A stretch of 64,000 nt of DNA from Moorena sp. SIOASIH. GTDB lineage: Bacteria > Cyanobacteriota > Cyanobacteriia > Cyanobacteriales > Coleofasciculaceae. The stretch is taken from contig NZ_JAAHIH010000007.1 in the NCBI RefSeq assembly GCF_010671925.1, positions 248,001 through 312,000 on the forward strand, written 5' to 3'. A program made the translations under genes and the position numbers. The notes beneath the pieces are model-generated. The model was not told the DNA's origin. It ran no database searches and saw nothing but the letters and a program-made list of their open reading frames with translations. Below are positions 10,064 through 19,414 of the stretch, piece after piece (position 1 is the stretch's first letter; every line of letters begins with the position of its first letter).

Positions 10064-10246
10064 TTTGTATAAATTTTAAAATAAACTTAAAAATAAACCT
10101 AGTTGATTTCAAACTTAAAAATCACCGAATTAAAAATTAACGACATGGAGGTGCAATTTAAGGGGTATGCTAAACTAAAAAAAACGTAGACATTAGAAAA
10201 AATATACAGGCTTCTATAGGGTTGCGCGCTATAGCTTAGCTAAAAG

Positions 10247-10548
10247 GTAAGCATTCAGCCGTCAGCCGTCAGCCGTCAGCCGTCAGCCTTCAGCCGTGGG
10301 CTTTTGGCCCACGCTGCGCGAACAGCTTTGTGGCACAGGCTTCGACGCTGGGAGGTAACTCAGCATTATTCCAATGCTTACCTGTTTTATATAAAAGATG
10401 TAACTCAGCATTATTCCAATGCTTACCTGTTTTATTCAAAAGCTGTTTGCGTAGCGTGCGCGTAGCACATAAGCTGATAGCTGACGGCTGATAGCTGATA
10501 GCTGACGGCTGATAGCTGATAGCTGATAGCTGATAGCTGAATGCTTAC
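10247..10548. repeat. GTAAGCATT/AATGCTTAC interspersed element with internal duplication
   Basis: Starts GTAAGCATTCAGCCGTCAGCC and ends GCTGAATGCTTAC. Internally a roughly 35-bp segment (TAACTCAGCATTATTCCAAT onward) occurs twice in a row (from about 10355 and 10391). Heptamer arms of GTCAGCC and AGCTGAT type flank a core with GCGTAGCGTGCGCGTAGC. The remaining sequence from 9532 to 10604 is AT-rich, with no other gene seen apart from the leader peptide. Confidence 0.8.
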
Positions 10549-10604
10549 GCTAAAAGTATTTACCACTACCGCTGATCAACCTAGATTCTCCAAGTCCATC
10601 CTGT

Positions 10605-11105
10605 GTAATTTCCACGAGGGCAAGACGGGAAGAGTGTGCCATAATTAGGCCGAAGCATCAGTAATCTCACCCTAACAAAGACTTGTCAGTAATTCCATCG
10701 CAGTCAAAGTATCTGGATTATTTTTTCAAAAAGCTGGTGCCTCAAAGACAGACATTGGTCTAGCCCTCTAAGGTACAGGAGCAAGGATGTTATCTTGGTA
10801 CTCAAAACTCTCTATTGTTTTATTAGCCAGCAGCATAGCTTGGATAGTTGATCACCAGGCGGCTTATTCCCAGATTACCCCCGATCAAACCTTGGGAGCA
10901 GAACAGTCCAAGTTCACTCCCCAAGAATTTCGAGACTTAATTGAAGGTGGTGCCATTCGAGGCAGTAATCTGTTCCATAGTTTCCGGGAATTTAATGTTA
11001 ATGAGGGACAAAACGTTTATTTTGCTAACCCGAATGGTATTGCTAACATTATTACTCGTGTAACAGGCAGCAATATCTCACAAATATTCGGGACTTTGGG
11101 AGTAC
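10605..11105. repeat. Downstream copy of the duplicated haemagglutinin 5' segment
   Basis: Near-identical to 6875-7375, with only scattered substitutions and one three-base insertion (an extra AGC in the signal peptide region). It includes about 180 bp of 5' non-coding sequence, so both genes inherited the same promoter region. Confidence 0.9.
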
Positions 11106-14100
11106 AGGGAACAGCAAATCTCTACTTAATTAATCCCAATGGTATTAATTTTGGCAACAACGCTCGCTTAGATATCCGTGGCTCATTTATTGCTACTACA
11201 GCCGATGGCATTAGGTTAGGGGAGCAAGGACTATTTAGCGCCACAGAGCCGGAAACCAGTGACTTACTGACCATCCAACCTGGTGCTTTTTTTACCAATG
11301 CTCTACGTCAACATCAAGCTCAGATCAGGCATCAGGGTAACTTAGCTGTTGGTAGTCGGCAACGTCTAATCCTATCAGCAGATACCATCACTAGCACCGG
11401 TTCTTTGAGAGCACCAGCAGGAACAGTAGAAGTCAGTGGTTCCCAGATTAGCTTATTAGATAATACCGCGATTAATGTGTCTGGCCCGAACGGTGGGGGG
11501 AGCGTTGTAATTGGTAACCAACAGACTAGCCGCACCTTCATTGGTCCTAATGTCGAGATTCGTGCTAATGCGATCGCACAAGGCAATGGCGGTAGAGTAA
11601 TTATTTCAGGGAATGATATCACTGGATTTTACGGCAACATCAGGGCTCGTGGTGGGGAAATTTCTGGTAACGGTGGTTATGTAGAAATATCAGGGCAAGA
11701 ATACCTAATGTTTCGGGGAAATGTTGATACTAGCGCCATGAATGGTTTTGCTGGAACCTTATTACTCGATTCCACAGATATCATCATTGCTAATGGTCCT
11801 GAAGAGGATGCCATAGATGAAATTAATCTTGACATTATAAATAATTCCGACACAGCGGATGTTATTCTAACTACTCCATTAAGTCAGCTTGATAATCTCG
11901 CAGCTACGACTATCTACGAGACCCTAATAGAAGATTTGTCAAAAAATAATAATTTTGTTCTACAAGCAACCAATGATATTGTAATAAACGACTTAGAGGA
12001 TAACTCCCTAAACTTAACACCAGGGAGTGAACTAATGGTGTTTACTGCTGATGCAGATCGGGATGGGGTAGGGGACTTTCGGATGGAAGATACCTCGTTT
12101 GACACCATCCGCACCCATGGACGGAACATTGCTATTACCGGTGCGAATATAACCGTTGGTAACATTGACACATCAATTCCCCCGGTTGGAGATACCGGAG
12201 AATTGCTTGAGACAGCTACAGTTATTAGTGATTCTCCGGGAGTGCCATTTGAGTTCATATTCATATCTGGCGCGATTAGCGAAGAAACTGATGTAGACCT
12301 GTACCAAATCTTTCTGACCGGGGGGGGGACTTTTTCGGCTCGCACCACTGAGGGGACTGAGTTAGACACCCAGTTATTCTTGTTTGATGAAGAGGGTATA
12401 GGAATTTATGCCAATGATGATGACACCGACTGTGGTGGTTGTGTTCAATCATTCTTACCACCAGGCACCCCCCTAACCCCAACGGAGCCAGGAATTTACT
12501 ATTTAGCCATTAGTGGTTTTGGTGTAGAACCAGTCAGTGAAGCAGGAGACATATTTCCCGATGGAGACGATACAGGGGATTTTACCAGTATTGATGAAGC
12601 AGATGAGCTTGGCAGTGACTCGCCTCTGGTAGGTTGGGAAGATAGAAGTGGTTTTGACATCGGTGAATATACCATTATTCTAACTGGTGTTGAAGCAGAA
12701 ATCTCTACATTTACCGAATTTAATGAATCAGCCCAGATTGCTGATAGTGGATCCATCTCCCTGAATGCGACCAACGGCACGATTAGGACAAACGATCTCC
12801 AGACCATTTCCATTGGTGGTGAGGGAGGAAGTATAACCTTACAAGCAACAGAGGATATTGTTTTGGACGAGAGCTTGGTTAGGACTTACGGTGTCAGGGG
12901 CGGTGGGGATCTCACAGTTACCAGTCGTAACTTGTCGATGAATGACGCAGACATCTTAGCGGTTGCGGCACGGACAGGAAATGCTGGAGATGTAACTATC
13001 ACAGTGACGGATACGGTTGATGTATCCCAAAGTATTTTGTCCACTGGTGTGATCCCAAATGCGACCGGTAATGGGGGAGATTTGACTATCGATACCCAGA
13101 ATCTGATCGTACGGGATGGGTCACAGGTAGGCTCTGGAACCTATGGTGATGGAGATGGGGGTACTGTGACAATTCGGGCTCAAGAGATAGATGTGGTGGG
13201 AATCGGGGAGGTTGAGTTATTAGTTGAGACGTCAAACAATAACTCATCCTTTAGTGGCTTGTTTACTGATGTCCTACCCAGAGCCACAGGGGACGGAGGA
13301 ACTATATTCATTGATACAGAACGTCTGAGAGTACGAGAAGGAGCAAGTATCAACACCTCTACTGCTGGTGAGGGTGATGGGGGTTTGATATCGATACAGG
13401 CTAAAGAAATAGAGGTGATTGGGACATCACCTGATGGTCAGTTTCGCAGCAACTTAATCGCAGGGGTGAACCGAAGGGCTACGGGAAATGGGGGTAATTT
13501 GACCATAGACACTGAGCGCTTGACGGTAGGGGATGGAGCGGAATTACGGGCTTCTACTTCGGGTGTTGGTAATGCTGGTAATGTTGAAATTAACGCTACA
13601 GAAAGGGTTACTCTGTCTGGCTTCAGTCCCGCCCTTGGCTTCTCTAGTGCTATCTCTGCTAACACCGAATCCAGGGCAACTGGGATTGGTGGTGAAATTT
13701 TCATTGAAACCCCCACCCTCAGTCTGGATAATGGGGCAGTGATCACGGCTATAAGTCAGAGTGATGCTTCAGCTGGTGAAATTAGCTTAGATGTGGATAC
13801 CCTGGCATTAATCGATGGCGCTCAGATTTTTACTTCTAGCTTCAAAGGTGGTGATGCCGGTAATATTACTATCAATGCTTCTGAGAACATCACTCTGTCT
13901 GGTATTGACCCTACCTACAACGAGCGATTAGCGAGAGTTGGACGAAACAGCGTTGACCCAGATGGGTCAGCTAGTGCGATCGCATCTCGGGCAACCCAGA
14001 CAGGCCAAGCGGGTTCCCTTAACCTAAATACTAAGACATTTAGCGTTAGCGATCGCGCATTGGTAACGGTGAGCAGTACAGGTACCGGTGTTGCTGGAAC

Positions 14101-14884
14101 CTTGAACATCTCTGCTGATACCATCCAACTCGACAATGGTTTCCTCAATGCTAAAACCTCTGCTGGAGACCAAGGGAATATTACCCTCTCTAATGCGAAA
14201 CTAATTGTCTTACGCAACAACAGTGAGATAACAACTAATGCCAGGGATACTGCTACTGGTGGCAATATCACTATTACCACTGATTTTTTAGTGACATCAA
14301 AGGGTAGTAACATCACTGCCAATGCCATTTTAGGACGTGGGGGAAATATCACGATTTCGGCCATTGGAATTTTTAGCGATCGCACTAGTAAGATTACGGC
14401 TTCCTCCCAACTTGGTATTGATGGTAGCGTTACTCTCAATACTCCAGAAGTTAACCCCGCCCAAGCCTTAGACAAGCTACCTGTAGATGTAGTGGATACC
14501 AGCAATCAAATCATCACCGATTGTGCAGCAAACAGCGGGAATAGTTTTTTAGTTACCGGAAAAGGAGGAATCCCCGCTAACCCAGCTGGGGTGTTGCGGG
14601 GTCAAGTGGTGGTACCGGATTTGCGGCTGATGGTTGATCAAGAGACTACACAATTAAGCAATAGGAGAAGAAGCCGGAGTTGGAGGAAAAGGACTTTAGG
14701 GTATAACAGGCCAGATCAGGCACAACCAATCACTAAAAAGAAATCACCTATTATTGAAGCTCAAGGATGGATAATTAATCAGCAGGGCATTGTGGAGTTG
14801 GTTCCTTATCCTGCCCAAGGTAACTATAGTAGTTGGAATAGTAGTTTGAATTATCCATTCAATTGCCATCAAATTAGCCCTTGA
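10787..14884 (+). CDS. Two-partner-secretion filamentous-haemagglutinin-type exoprotein, copy 2 (intact)
   Basis: A 1365-residue surface or secreted adhesin-like protein. A signal peptide ending near AAYSQ precedes the TPS haemagglutination domain (about residues 30-290), with the family NPNGI motifs (YFANPNGIANI, LINPNGINFG). Degenerate beta-helix repeats of the type ATGNGG-LTIDTQ-LxVRDG fill most of the rest. Near residues 475-640 a PPC/DVUA0089-like module is inserted (DVDLYQIFL, FLFDEEGIGIYANDDDTDC, YYLAISGFG). The C-terminal region carries VDTSNQIITDCA and PIIEAQGWIINQQGIVELV, as in cyanobacterial homologues. Export should need a TpsB/FhaC-type outer-membrane transporter, and none is encoded in this window. 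The promoter region is shared with the broken copy 3.7 kb upstream. Confidence 0.9.
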   Translation: MLSWYSKLSIVLLASSIAWIVDHQAAYSQITPDQTLGAEQSKFTPQEFRDLIEGGAIRGSNLFHSFREFNVNEGQNVYFANPNGIANIITRVTGSNISQIFGTLGVQGTANLYLINPNGINFGNNARLDIRGSFIATTADGIRLGEQGLFSATEPETSDLLTIQPGAFFTNALRQHQAQIRHQGNLAVGSRQRLILSADTITSTGSLRAPAGTVEVSGSQISLLDNTAINVSGPNGGGSVVIGNQQTSRTFIGPNVEIRANAIAQGNGGRVIISGNDITGFYGNIRARGGEISGNGGYVEISGQEYLMFRGNVDTSAMNGFAGTLLLDSTDIIIANGPEEDAIDEINLDIINNSDTADVILTTPLSQLDNLAATTIYETLIEDLSKNNNFVLQATNDIVINDLEDNSLNLTPGSELMVFTADADRDGVGDFRMEDTSFDTIRTHGRNIAITGANITVGNIDTSIPPVGDTGELLETATVISDSPGVPFEFIFISGAISEETDVDLYQIFLTGGGTFSARTTEGTELDTQLFLFDEEGIGIYANDDDTDCGGCVQSFLPPGTPLTPTEPGIYYLAISGFGVEPVSEAGDIFPDGDDTGDFTSIDEADELGSDSPLVGWEDRSGFDIGEYTIILTGVEAEISTFTEFNESAQIADSGSISLNATNGTIRTNDLQTISIGGEGGSITLQATEDIVLDESLVRTYGVRGGGDLTVTSRNLSMNDADILAVAARTGNAGDVTITVTDTVDVSQSILSTGVIPNATGNGGDLTIDTQNLIVRDGSQVGSGTYGDGDGGTVTIRAQEIDVVGIGEVELLVETSNNNSSFSGLFTDVLPRATGDGGTIFIDTERLRVREGASINTSTAGEGDGGLISIQAKEIEVIGTSPDGQFRSNLIAGVNRRATGNGGNLTIDTERLTVGDGAELRASTSGVGNAGNVEINATERVTLSGFSPALGFSSAISANTESRATGIGGEIFIETPTLSLDNGAVITAISQSDASAGEISLDVDTLALIDGAQIFTSSFKGGDAGNITINASENITLSGIDPTYNERLARVGRNSVDPDGSASAIASRATQTGQAGSLNLNTKTFSVSDRALVTVSSTGTGVAGTLNISADTIQLDNGFLNAKTSAGDQGNITLSNAKLIVLRNNSEITTNARDTATGGNITITTDFLVTSKGSNITANAILGRGGNITISAIGIFSDRTSKITASSQLGIDGSVTLNTPEVNPAQALDKLPVDVVDTSNQIITDCAANSGNSFLVTGKGGIPANPAGVLRGQVVVPDLRLMVDQETTQLSNRRRSRSWRKRTLGYNRPDQAQPITKKKSPIIEAQGWIINQQGIVELVPYPAQGNYSSWNSSLNYPFNCHQISP

Positions 14885-14965
14885 TCACCTTATCTCCACT
14901 TCCCTTGAATACCCATAATCAAGAAGATTGATGGGGCGGGGGTGCGGCGAGATGGGGAGATGGCC

Positions 14966-15107
14966 GGGTAAGCGCAAGAAAAATTTAGCCAAAATGTGAT
15001 ATATGGCAAGGATTATGACCATATTAAGCCTTGATTATCAGCACTATTGCGTATTTATCTCAATATTGTTGATAATAATGCCGTCTTATTGATTCTTGCG
15101 TTTACCC
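14966..15107. mobile_element. 142-bp MITE with 15-bp terminal inverted repeats
   Basis: The left end GGGTAAGCGCAAGAA and right end TTCTTGCGTTTACCC are inverted repeats with one mismatch. The interior has no open frame of note. It sits just after the intact haemagglutinin gene, flanked by GATGGGGAGATGG-type repeats on both sides, which hide any target duplication. Confidence 0.75.
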
Positions 15108-15936
15108 TGGGGAAGATGGGGAGATGGGGAGATTTTTCTTAAGCGTAATTATCCGGAACTCATATTAGTATAGAAGCGGAATTGTTGAAGTCAGCAATAC
15201 AAGTTTACCCAAAATTGCTGATCTCTGTCTAGAATTGTTCAAAATGTTCAAAACTCATACATTAAGCAAACATGATTGCAAACATTCCTTTGCCAACATT
15301 ATAAATAGGGTTTGCTGAAAAAGTCTTTTGGTATTGGTAGGAGTCAGGAGTTAGGAGTCAGGAGTTAGGAGAAATGGGAATTATATAGGAGGTAGTCGGA
15401 AGACTTGTCCCTTTATTTTTATGCTCTTGTCTGCCCAAAAGGCTAAGTTATTGAGCTTTTTCGACCGAAAAGCTGGCACTTTTTTCGACCCAAAAAGGCT
15501 AAAACCTTTATCTTTCAATGCTTTGAGAGTTAATCAGCAAGCCCTAAATAGCAATCCTAAATCATTTGTAAAATCACTGGACTTATTAAAAATTAGCTCC
15601 AAATCTGGTATCATCTACCTTCTGGATTCTGGCTTATGCCTTCTGTCTTAAAGCAGCCCATTTATTTCACGAATCAGATAGGATTGCTACAGTCTTTGGG
15701 AACATAATTTTTATCCCTATCAAACCGTATATTTACAAGTTTGCATAACATAACATGATTTGTTATTATTTTAAATAATAGTATTTACGTTTTTTTTACT
15801 GAAACATAATAAACTAATATACTAGAGGTTTTTGGCATTCAAAAACCTACAGCAAACATCTTCATTATTAAATCTATAAGCAGGTTTTTTATTATTAATA
15901 TCACCATTCGTGTTAATTAATTGTTAGCGAAAAATT
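15108..15936. other. Non-coding region upstream of the putative biosynthetic cluster
   Basis: There is no convincing gene in these 830 bases. A 15340-15372 tract repeats AGGAGTC/AGGAGTTA units. The segment 15310-15700 includes phrases such as TTTGCTGAAAAAGTC and AGGATTGCTAC that resemble decayed insertion-sequence ends; a 76-codon open frame there (15421-15651) is low-complexity and probably not coding. The last 230 bases are very AT-rich and probably hold the promoter of the gene at 15937. Confidence 0.5.
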
Positions 15937-17070
15937 ATGGTAATTAACATTCAACAACAGAAAGCAAAATTTCCGACGATCGATATCAGTTCATCCCCTA
16001 AAGTCAATCGCATAACAGCTCTAAACTATTGGCTACTTTTTCTTTATCGTTACTACTTCGTGGGGCGCAAGAAACATGGACCTTATGGCTCACCTTGGTG
16101 TGTTGAGCAAATGAAAAAAATTGAAAATAGCATTAAAACTCACTCTATACCTTATGGAGACGCACCCACACTGCCAATTCCTGAATTGAGCATTGATGAA
16201 ATTTCTCCAGAACAATTTCACGAAGTATATCTTAAAGCTAATACTCCGGTTGTCTTTCGGGGAGCAGCAAAACACTGGAAAGCTGTGCAAACTTGGACTC
16301 CCCAATTTTTTGCTGACAACTATGGAAACGAATTGGTGTCCACCCGCGTCCGTGCTAACGAACTAAATGAAGAGGCACTACGCTACGTAGATATTCCCGT
16401 ATCCGAGGTCGTAGAAAACATCAAAAACGGTGGAACCTATTATCCCGGACACACTGAGGATTTATTTAACAGAAATCCTTCACTGCGTGATGCTCTCGAT
16501 CTCAAAACACTTGGAGAATACTTGAGTATTCGACAAAAAAGAATCATGTCAACCCAGCTTTTCATGTCTGCAGGAGGGGTGCGTTCGGGATGGCATTCTA
16601 CCGGAGGGCCAAACCTTTTTACCATGGTATATGGGCGTAAAGAATGGACTTTAGCTCATCCTCAGCATTCTATGTGGATGCATCCGATAACTCGCAAAGA
16701 TATGTTTTATGCGGCTACCATGATTGATTGGAAGAAGAGCCATGACGAAATTGAAGCGGATGGATATCCCTTATATCGCTACATCCCCAAATTCACTACA
16801 ACCTTAAAGCCGGGGGATGTTCTGTTTTCTCCCCAGTGGTGGTGGCACTGTGTAGATACTCCTGAGCCTTCTATTGGCATTGCCTCACGAGCTATCAACA
16901 ATCTGCTCATAGGTCATGAATTATTCTCGTTGATGTGGATTACCTCAAATCGATTCCGCCAAACCGTTTGGACTTGTTTCAAAGATGGTTGGGGTTCAGA
17001 TGCAGCAAGTGGTGCAAAACTTGCCTTTGAGTTCGATCAACAAGAATTTACCAGAAGAGTATCTATATAA
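15937..17070 (+). CDS. JmjC/cupin-8-type Fe(II)/2-oxoglutarate enzyme with altered metal triad
   Basis: A 377-residue protein whose C-terminal two thirds match the FIH/JmjC-like cupin-8 fold: an approach strand (PVVFRGAAKHW), the core GWHSTGGPNLFTMVYGRKEW and the distal LKPGDVLFSPQWWWHCVD. In FIH the motif HYDEQQNFFAQIYG gives the HxD ligands. The aligned motif here is HSTGGPNLFTMVYG, so the first His (H220) and distal His (H304) are kept but the Asp is Thr (T222). Loss of the carboxylate ligand is the signature of 2-oxoglutarate halogenases (there to Ala or Gly), but it can also mean lost catalysis. It is the first gene of the putative cluster, 253 bp before the MAPEG gene. The start ATG follows an AT-rich leader and no strong ribosome site is seen. 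Confidence 0.75.
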   Translation: MVINIQQQKAKFPTIDISSSPKVNRITALNYWLLFLYRYYFVGRKKHGPYGSPWCVEQMKKIENSIKTHSIPYGDAPTLPIPELSIDEISPEQFHEVYLKANTPVVFRGAAKHWKAVQTWTPQFFADNYGNELVSTRVRANELNEEALRYVDIPVSEVVENIKNGGTYYPGHTEDLFNRNPSLRDALDLKTLGEYLSIRQKRIMSTQLFMSAGGVRSGWHSTGGPNLFTMVYGRKEWTLAHPQHSMWMHPITRKDMFYAATMIDWKKSHDEIEADGYPLYRYIPKFTTTLKPGDVLFSPQWWWHCVDTPEPSIGIASRAINNLLIGHELFSLMWITSNRFRQTVWTCFKDGWGSDAASGAKLAFEFDQQEFTRRVSI

Positions 17071-17200
17071 ATTAACTCATCCCCGCAAAAGACAGAGGGG
17101 AGAAGGGACAAAGACTTGTAAGTTCGATTACAAGCTTCAAGGGTGTCCGCTCCCTAGACTTAGACTATAGTCTCCTCTGTGTCAAATAGCGGAGGTAATT

Positions 17201-17242
17201 TAACAGTTAACAGTTAACTGTTACCTGTTAACTGTTAACTGT
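17201..17242. repeat. AACAGTT/AACTGTT inverted heptamer array
   Basis: TAACAGTTAACAGTTAACTG runs into its own reverse complement, giving a self-complementary array of about 42 bp between the JmjC-like and MAPEG genes. It might form a hairpin in the transcript; a role in regulation is only a guess. Confidence 0.7.
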
Positions 17243-17323
17243 AATGGGATTCATCTTTGGGTTCGGTGTCCCTGAAAATAGGGGTGTTAACTGATAACTA
17301 ATAACTGATTTAAGGAGGTAATT

Positions 17324-17755
17324 ATGGAACCAGCTCTTTACTGGTATTCATTATCTGTTGTTGTCCTGTTTTTGAAGATGTTTGCACTTTCATCTTATCA
17401 AGGGTTTTATCGTCTCAGCAAGCGTGTCTTTGTGAATTCAGAAGATGCCCAAGTCTTTAAGAAACCAGCCGCAGAGAAAGAATTACCTCAAGTCCGGCGA
17501 GCAGCCCAAGCTTGGCGTAATGACTTGGAGAACATTCCCATCTTTTTGGGTCTCGGAACAGCTTATGTCCTGGTCGGAGCTTCTCCCAAAGCCGCAACTT
17601 TGCTGTTTCCTCTTTTCACAATTGCGCGGCTGTTGCATACATTAACCTATCTTCTCGGTATACAGCCCTGGCGAACTGTTGCTTATGGAGTGGGAATCCT
17701 TTGTCTATTTGCTATGAGCTGGAATATAGGCACAGTCTTATTAGGACTAGGCTAA
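17324..17755 (+). CDS. MAPEG-family membrane protein (microsomal glutathione transferase-like)
   Basis: A 143-residue integral membrane protein with four hydrophobic segments (about residues 5-25, 70-90, 92-112 and 118-140). The family-typical cytoplasmic segment is AAQAWRNDLENIPIF, in which the Arg-Asn and Glu-Asn-Ile-Pro residues are characteristic of MGST1/MAPEG proteins. Length is normal for the family. Characterised members conjugate glutathione or act on lipid hydroperoxides. The start is supported by AAGGAGG nine bases upstream. Its placement with a soluble GST and a C-S-lyase-type PLP enzyme suggests thiol chemistry, but that is inference. Confidence 0.85.
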   Translation: MEPALYWYSLSVVVLFLKMFALSSYQGFYRLSKRVFVNSEDAQVFKKPAAEKELPQVRRAAQAWRNDLENIPIFLGLGTAYVLVGASPKAATLLFPLFTIARLLHTLTYLLGIQPWRTVAYGVGILCLFAMSWNIGTVLLGLG

Positions 17756-17807
17756 TCTAGTTCATCGTCAATCTCTAATACATACTATGATGTGAAAGTA
17801 TCAAAAC

Positions 17808-18461
17808 ATGGAAAAAAACAATTCAGTTACTATGGAATTGCTGGACAAAAAGAAACGAATACATAGAATTGGCTATAATGAAGCCTATAAGTTTTGGCAA
17901 GCTGAATGGAATATTGCTATTAAGGATATCGGCTTGGAAGGGTTATCGGTAAAAATTTCTGACAAGTTTATTGCTGCTGACGAAATACTTGTTTTTCGAG
18001 AAGGTCATAATATTGCTGCTCTTGGACTCATTAACTACCTAGATTTTAACCTCGATGCCTATAAAGATATTTCGTATTTTAAGGCTATGACCGAGGAATC
18101 GATGGATTTCATAGTCAATAACGGATACAATAAAATTATGATTTCAACCTACAACATTGTCGGTAAGCAGTATCGACGAGTTAAGGTAGGAAACACAATT
18201 ATGGCCATTGCTTTACCCGGTGTAGTGCTAAAAATACTCCAGTATCAACCAGACTTAGATCTAGGTTTGGGAATGCCTTTAATTCCCTCTGCTAATCACC
18301 GGACATTATCCAGGTTAGGTATGACAAATCTACCGGGGGGATTAATCACAATTCATAACGTTCAAGCTCAGTTCATGTACGTCAACCAAGGGGACGTGAA
18401 TCTTGGTAAGTACGATGCAGGTATTAGTTCTTTATTTGCTAACAGTAAAATAGCAGCATAA
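17808..18461 (+). CDS. Unrecognised protein, possibly an N-acyltransferase-like (GNAT-fold) enzyme
   Basis: 217 residues, starting 52 bp after the MAPEG gene. I do not recognise it with certainty. The N-terminal half (YNEAYKFWQAEW, then alternating strand and helix segments such as ILVFREGHNIAALGLINYLD) and the mid-region ending YRRVKVGNTIMAIALP resemble distant acyl-ACP/acyl-CoA-dependent N-acyltransferases of the autoinducer-synthase or FeeM type. I see no diagnostic motif, signal peptide or membrane segment. Its position inside a tightly spaced co-directional gene set argues for a shared pathway. Structure prediction would be the quickest way to identify it. Confidence 0.6.
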   Translation: MEKNNSVTMELLDKKKRIHRIGYNEAYKFWQAEWNIAIKDIGLEGLSVKISDKFIAADEILVFREGHNIAALGLINYLDFNLDAYKDISYFKAMTEESMDFIVNNGYNKIMISTYNIVGKQYRRVKVGNTIMAIALPGVVLKILQYQPDLDLGLGMPLIPSANHRTLSRLGMTNLPGGLITIHNVQAQFMYVNQGDVNLGKYDAGISSLFANSKIAA

Positions 18462-18574
18462 TCTACGTAAAACCAATATGATTATACAGGATATTTGTTA
18501 GTATTTTAGTTGCTACAAAATCCAAAAATAAACTCAGTTTATACATATCGACATAACATATTTGGAAGATAAAA

Positions 18575-19414
18575 ATGACACCATCTATGACTTCAGCAGA
18601 CTATTTTCTCAACCGAAGCTTACCTCTACTAACCCCTCAGGGTATAGAACATTTAGCCACAAAAAAAGTTGTTGTAGCTGGATGTGGCGGTATCGGGGGC
18701 GCAATGGCTTTGACTATGTGTCGCTTGGGAATTGGTGCTTTTCACTTAGCAGATCCTGCGGATTTCGATCCCCCTGATATGAACCGACAATGGGGGGCTA
18801 TGGGTTCAACTATGGGAAAGAATAAAGCAGAGGTTTATCGAGAACTCGTTTTAGATATTAATCCTGATGCTCAAGTCCAAGTCTTTAACCAAGGTCTTAC
18901 TCAGGATAATCAGGATGAGTTTCTCAAAGGTGCGGATATCTTGGTGGATTGTTTGGATGCATCAGTCCCCTATGAGCTTCGAGAAACCATGCATCAAAAA
19001 GCCCGTGAATTAGGAATATTTAGCGTAGTTGCCCCGATTTTGGGATTTGGTTGCTTTGCTCTGTGTTCTTCACCTGAAGGTATGGGTATGGAATTCTGGA
19101 CGCGGACTTTTCGCAATGCTAAACAGTCCACTGCTCTTCCAGACATTTTCAAAGAGTGGTTTGTACCGGAGCAAATTGATGTTATTGGCAAGAGTTTGCA
19201 AATCGGGAAAGTTCCCACACTCGCCGTCGGTCCGGTAATTGGTAGTTCCTTACTGGCAACTGAGTGTATTGCCTATTTGCTAGACGGAATTATACCAGGC
19301 TCGAGAAAGCCTATTGTTTTACCAAAAGCCATGTTCTTCGATCTGTTTCGGATGAACTATAAAATTGTGGATGTAACTGAAATTCGCCCTCAGTTTGAAG
19401 GAGAAGCTGCATGA
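18575..19414 (+). CDS. ThiF/MoeB/HesA (E1-like) adenylyltransferase
   Basis: A 279-residue Rossmann-type enzyme of the ubiquitin-activating-like superfamily. The nucleotide loop GCGGIGG is at residues 36-42, a substrate Asp-Asn-Arg cluster at 65-72 (DFDPPDMNRQWG), the conserved Lys in MGKNKAE and an acidic VDCLDAS motif about 116-122. Members adenylate a C-terminal carboxylate on a small protein or peptide. The paired CxxC zinc motifs of MoeB and many ThiF proteins are absent here. No ThiS/MoaD-like carrier is visible nearby, so the substrate may be a peptide, an amino acid or a distantly encoded carrier. The stop codon overlaps the next start (ATGA), implying translational coupling with the PLP enzyme. 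A nearby in-frame ATG at codon 5 is an alternative start. Confidence 0.85.
   Translation: MTPSMTSADYFLNRSLPLLTPQGIEHLATKKVVVAGCGGIGGAMALTMCRLGIGAFHLADPADFDPPDMNRQWGAMGSTMGKNKAEVYRELVLDINPDAQVQVFNQGLTQDNQDEFLKGADILVDCLDASVPYELRETMHQKARELGIFSVVAPILGFGCFALCSSPEGMGMEFWTRTFRNAKQSTALPDIFKEWFVPEQIDVIGKSLQIGKVPTLAVGPVIGSSLLATECIAYLLDGIIPGSRKPIVLPKAMFFDLFRMNYKIVDVTEIRPQFEGEAA

Noticed and set aside
15421..15651. 76-codon frame before the biosynthetic cluster
   Set aside because: Low-complexity with repeated FFDRKAG/FFDPKRL, no family, and sequence that resembles insertion-element debris.
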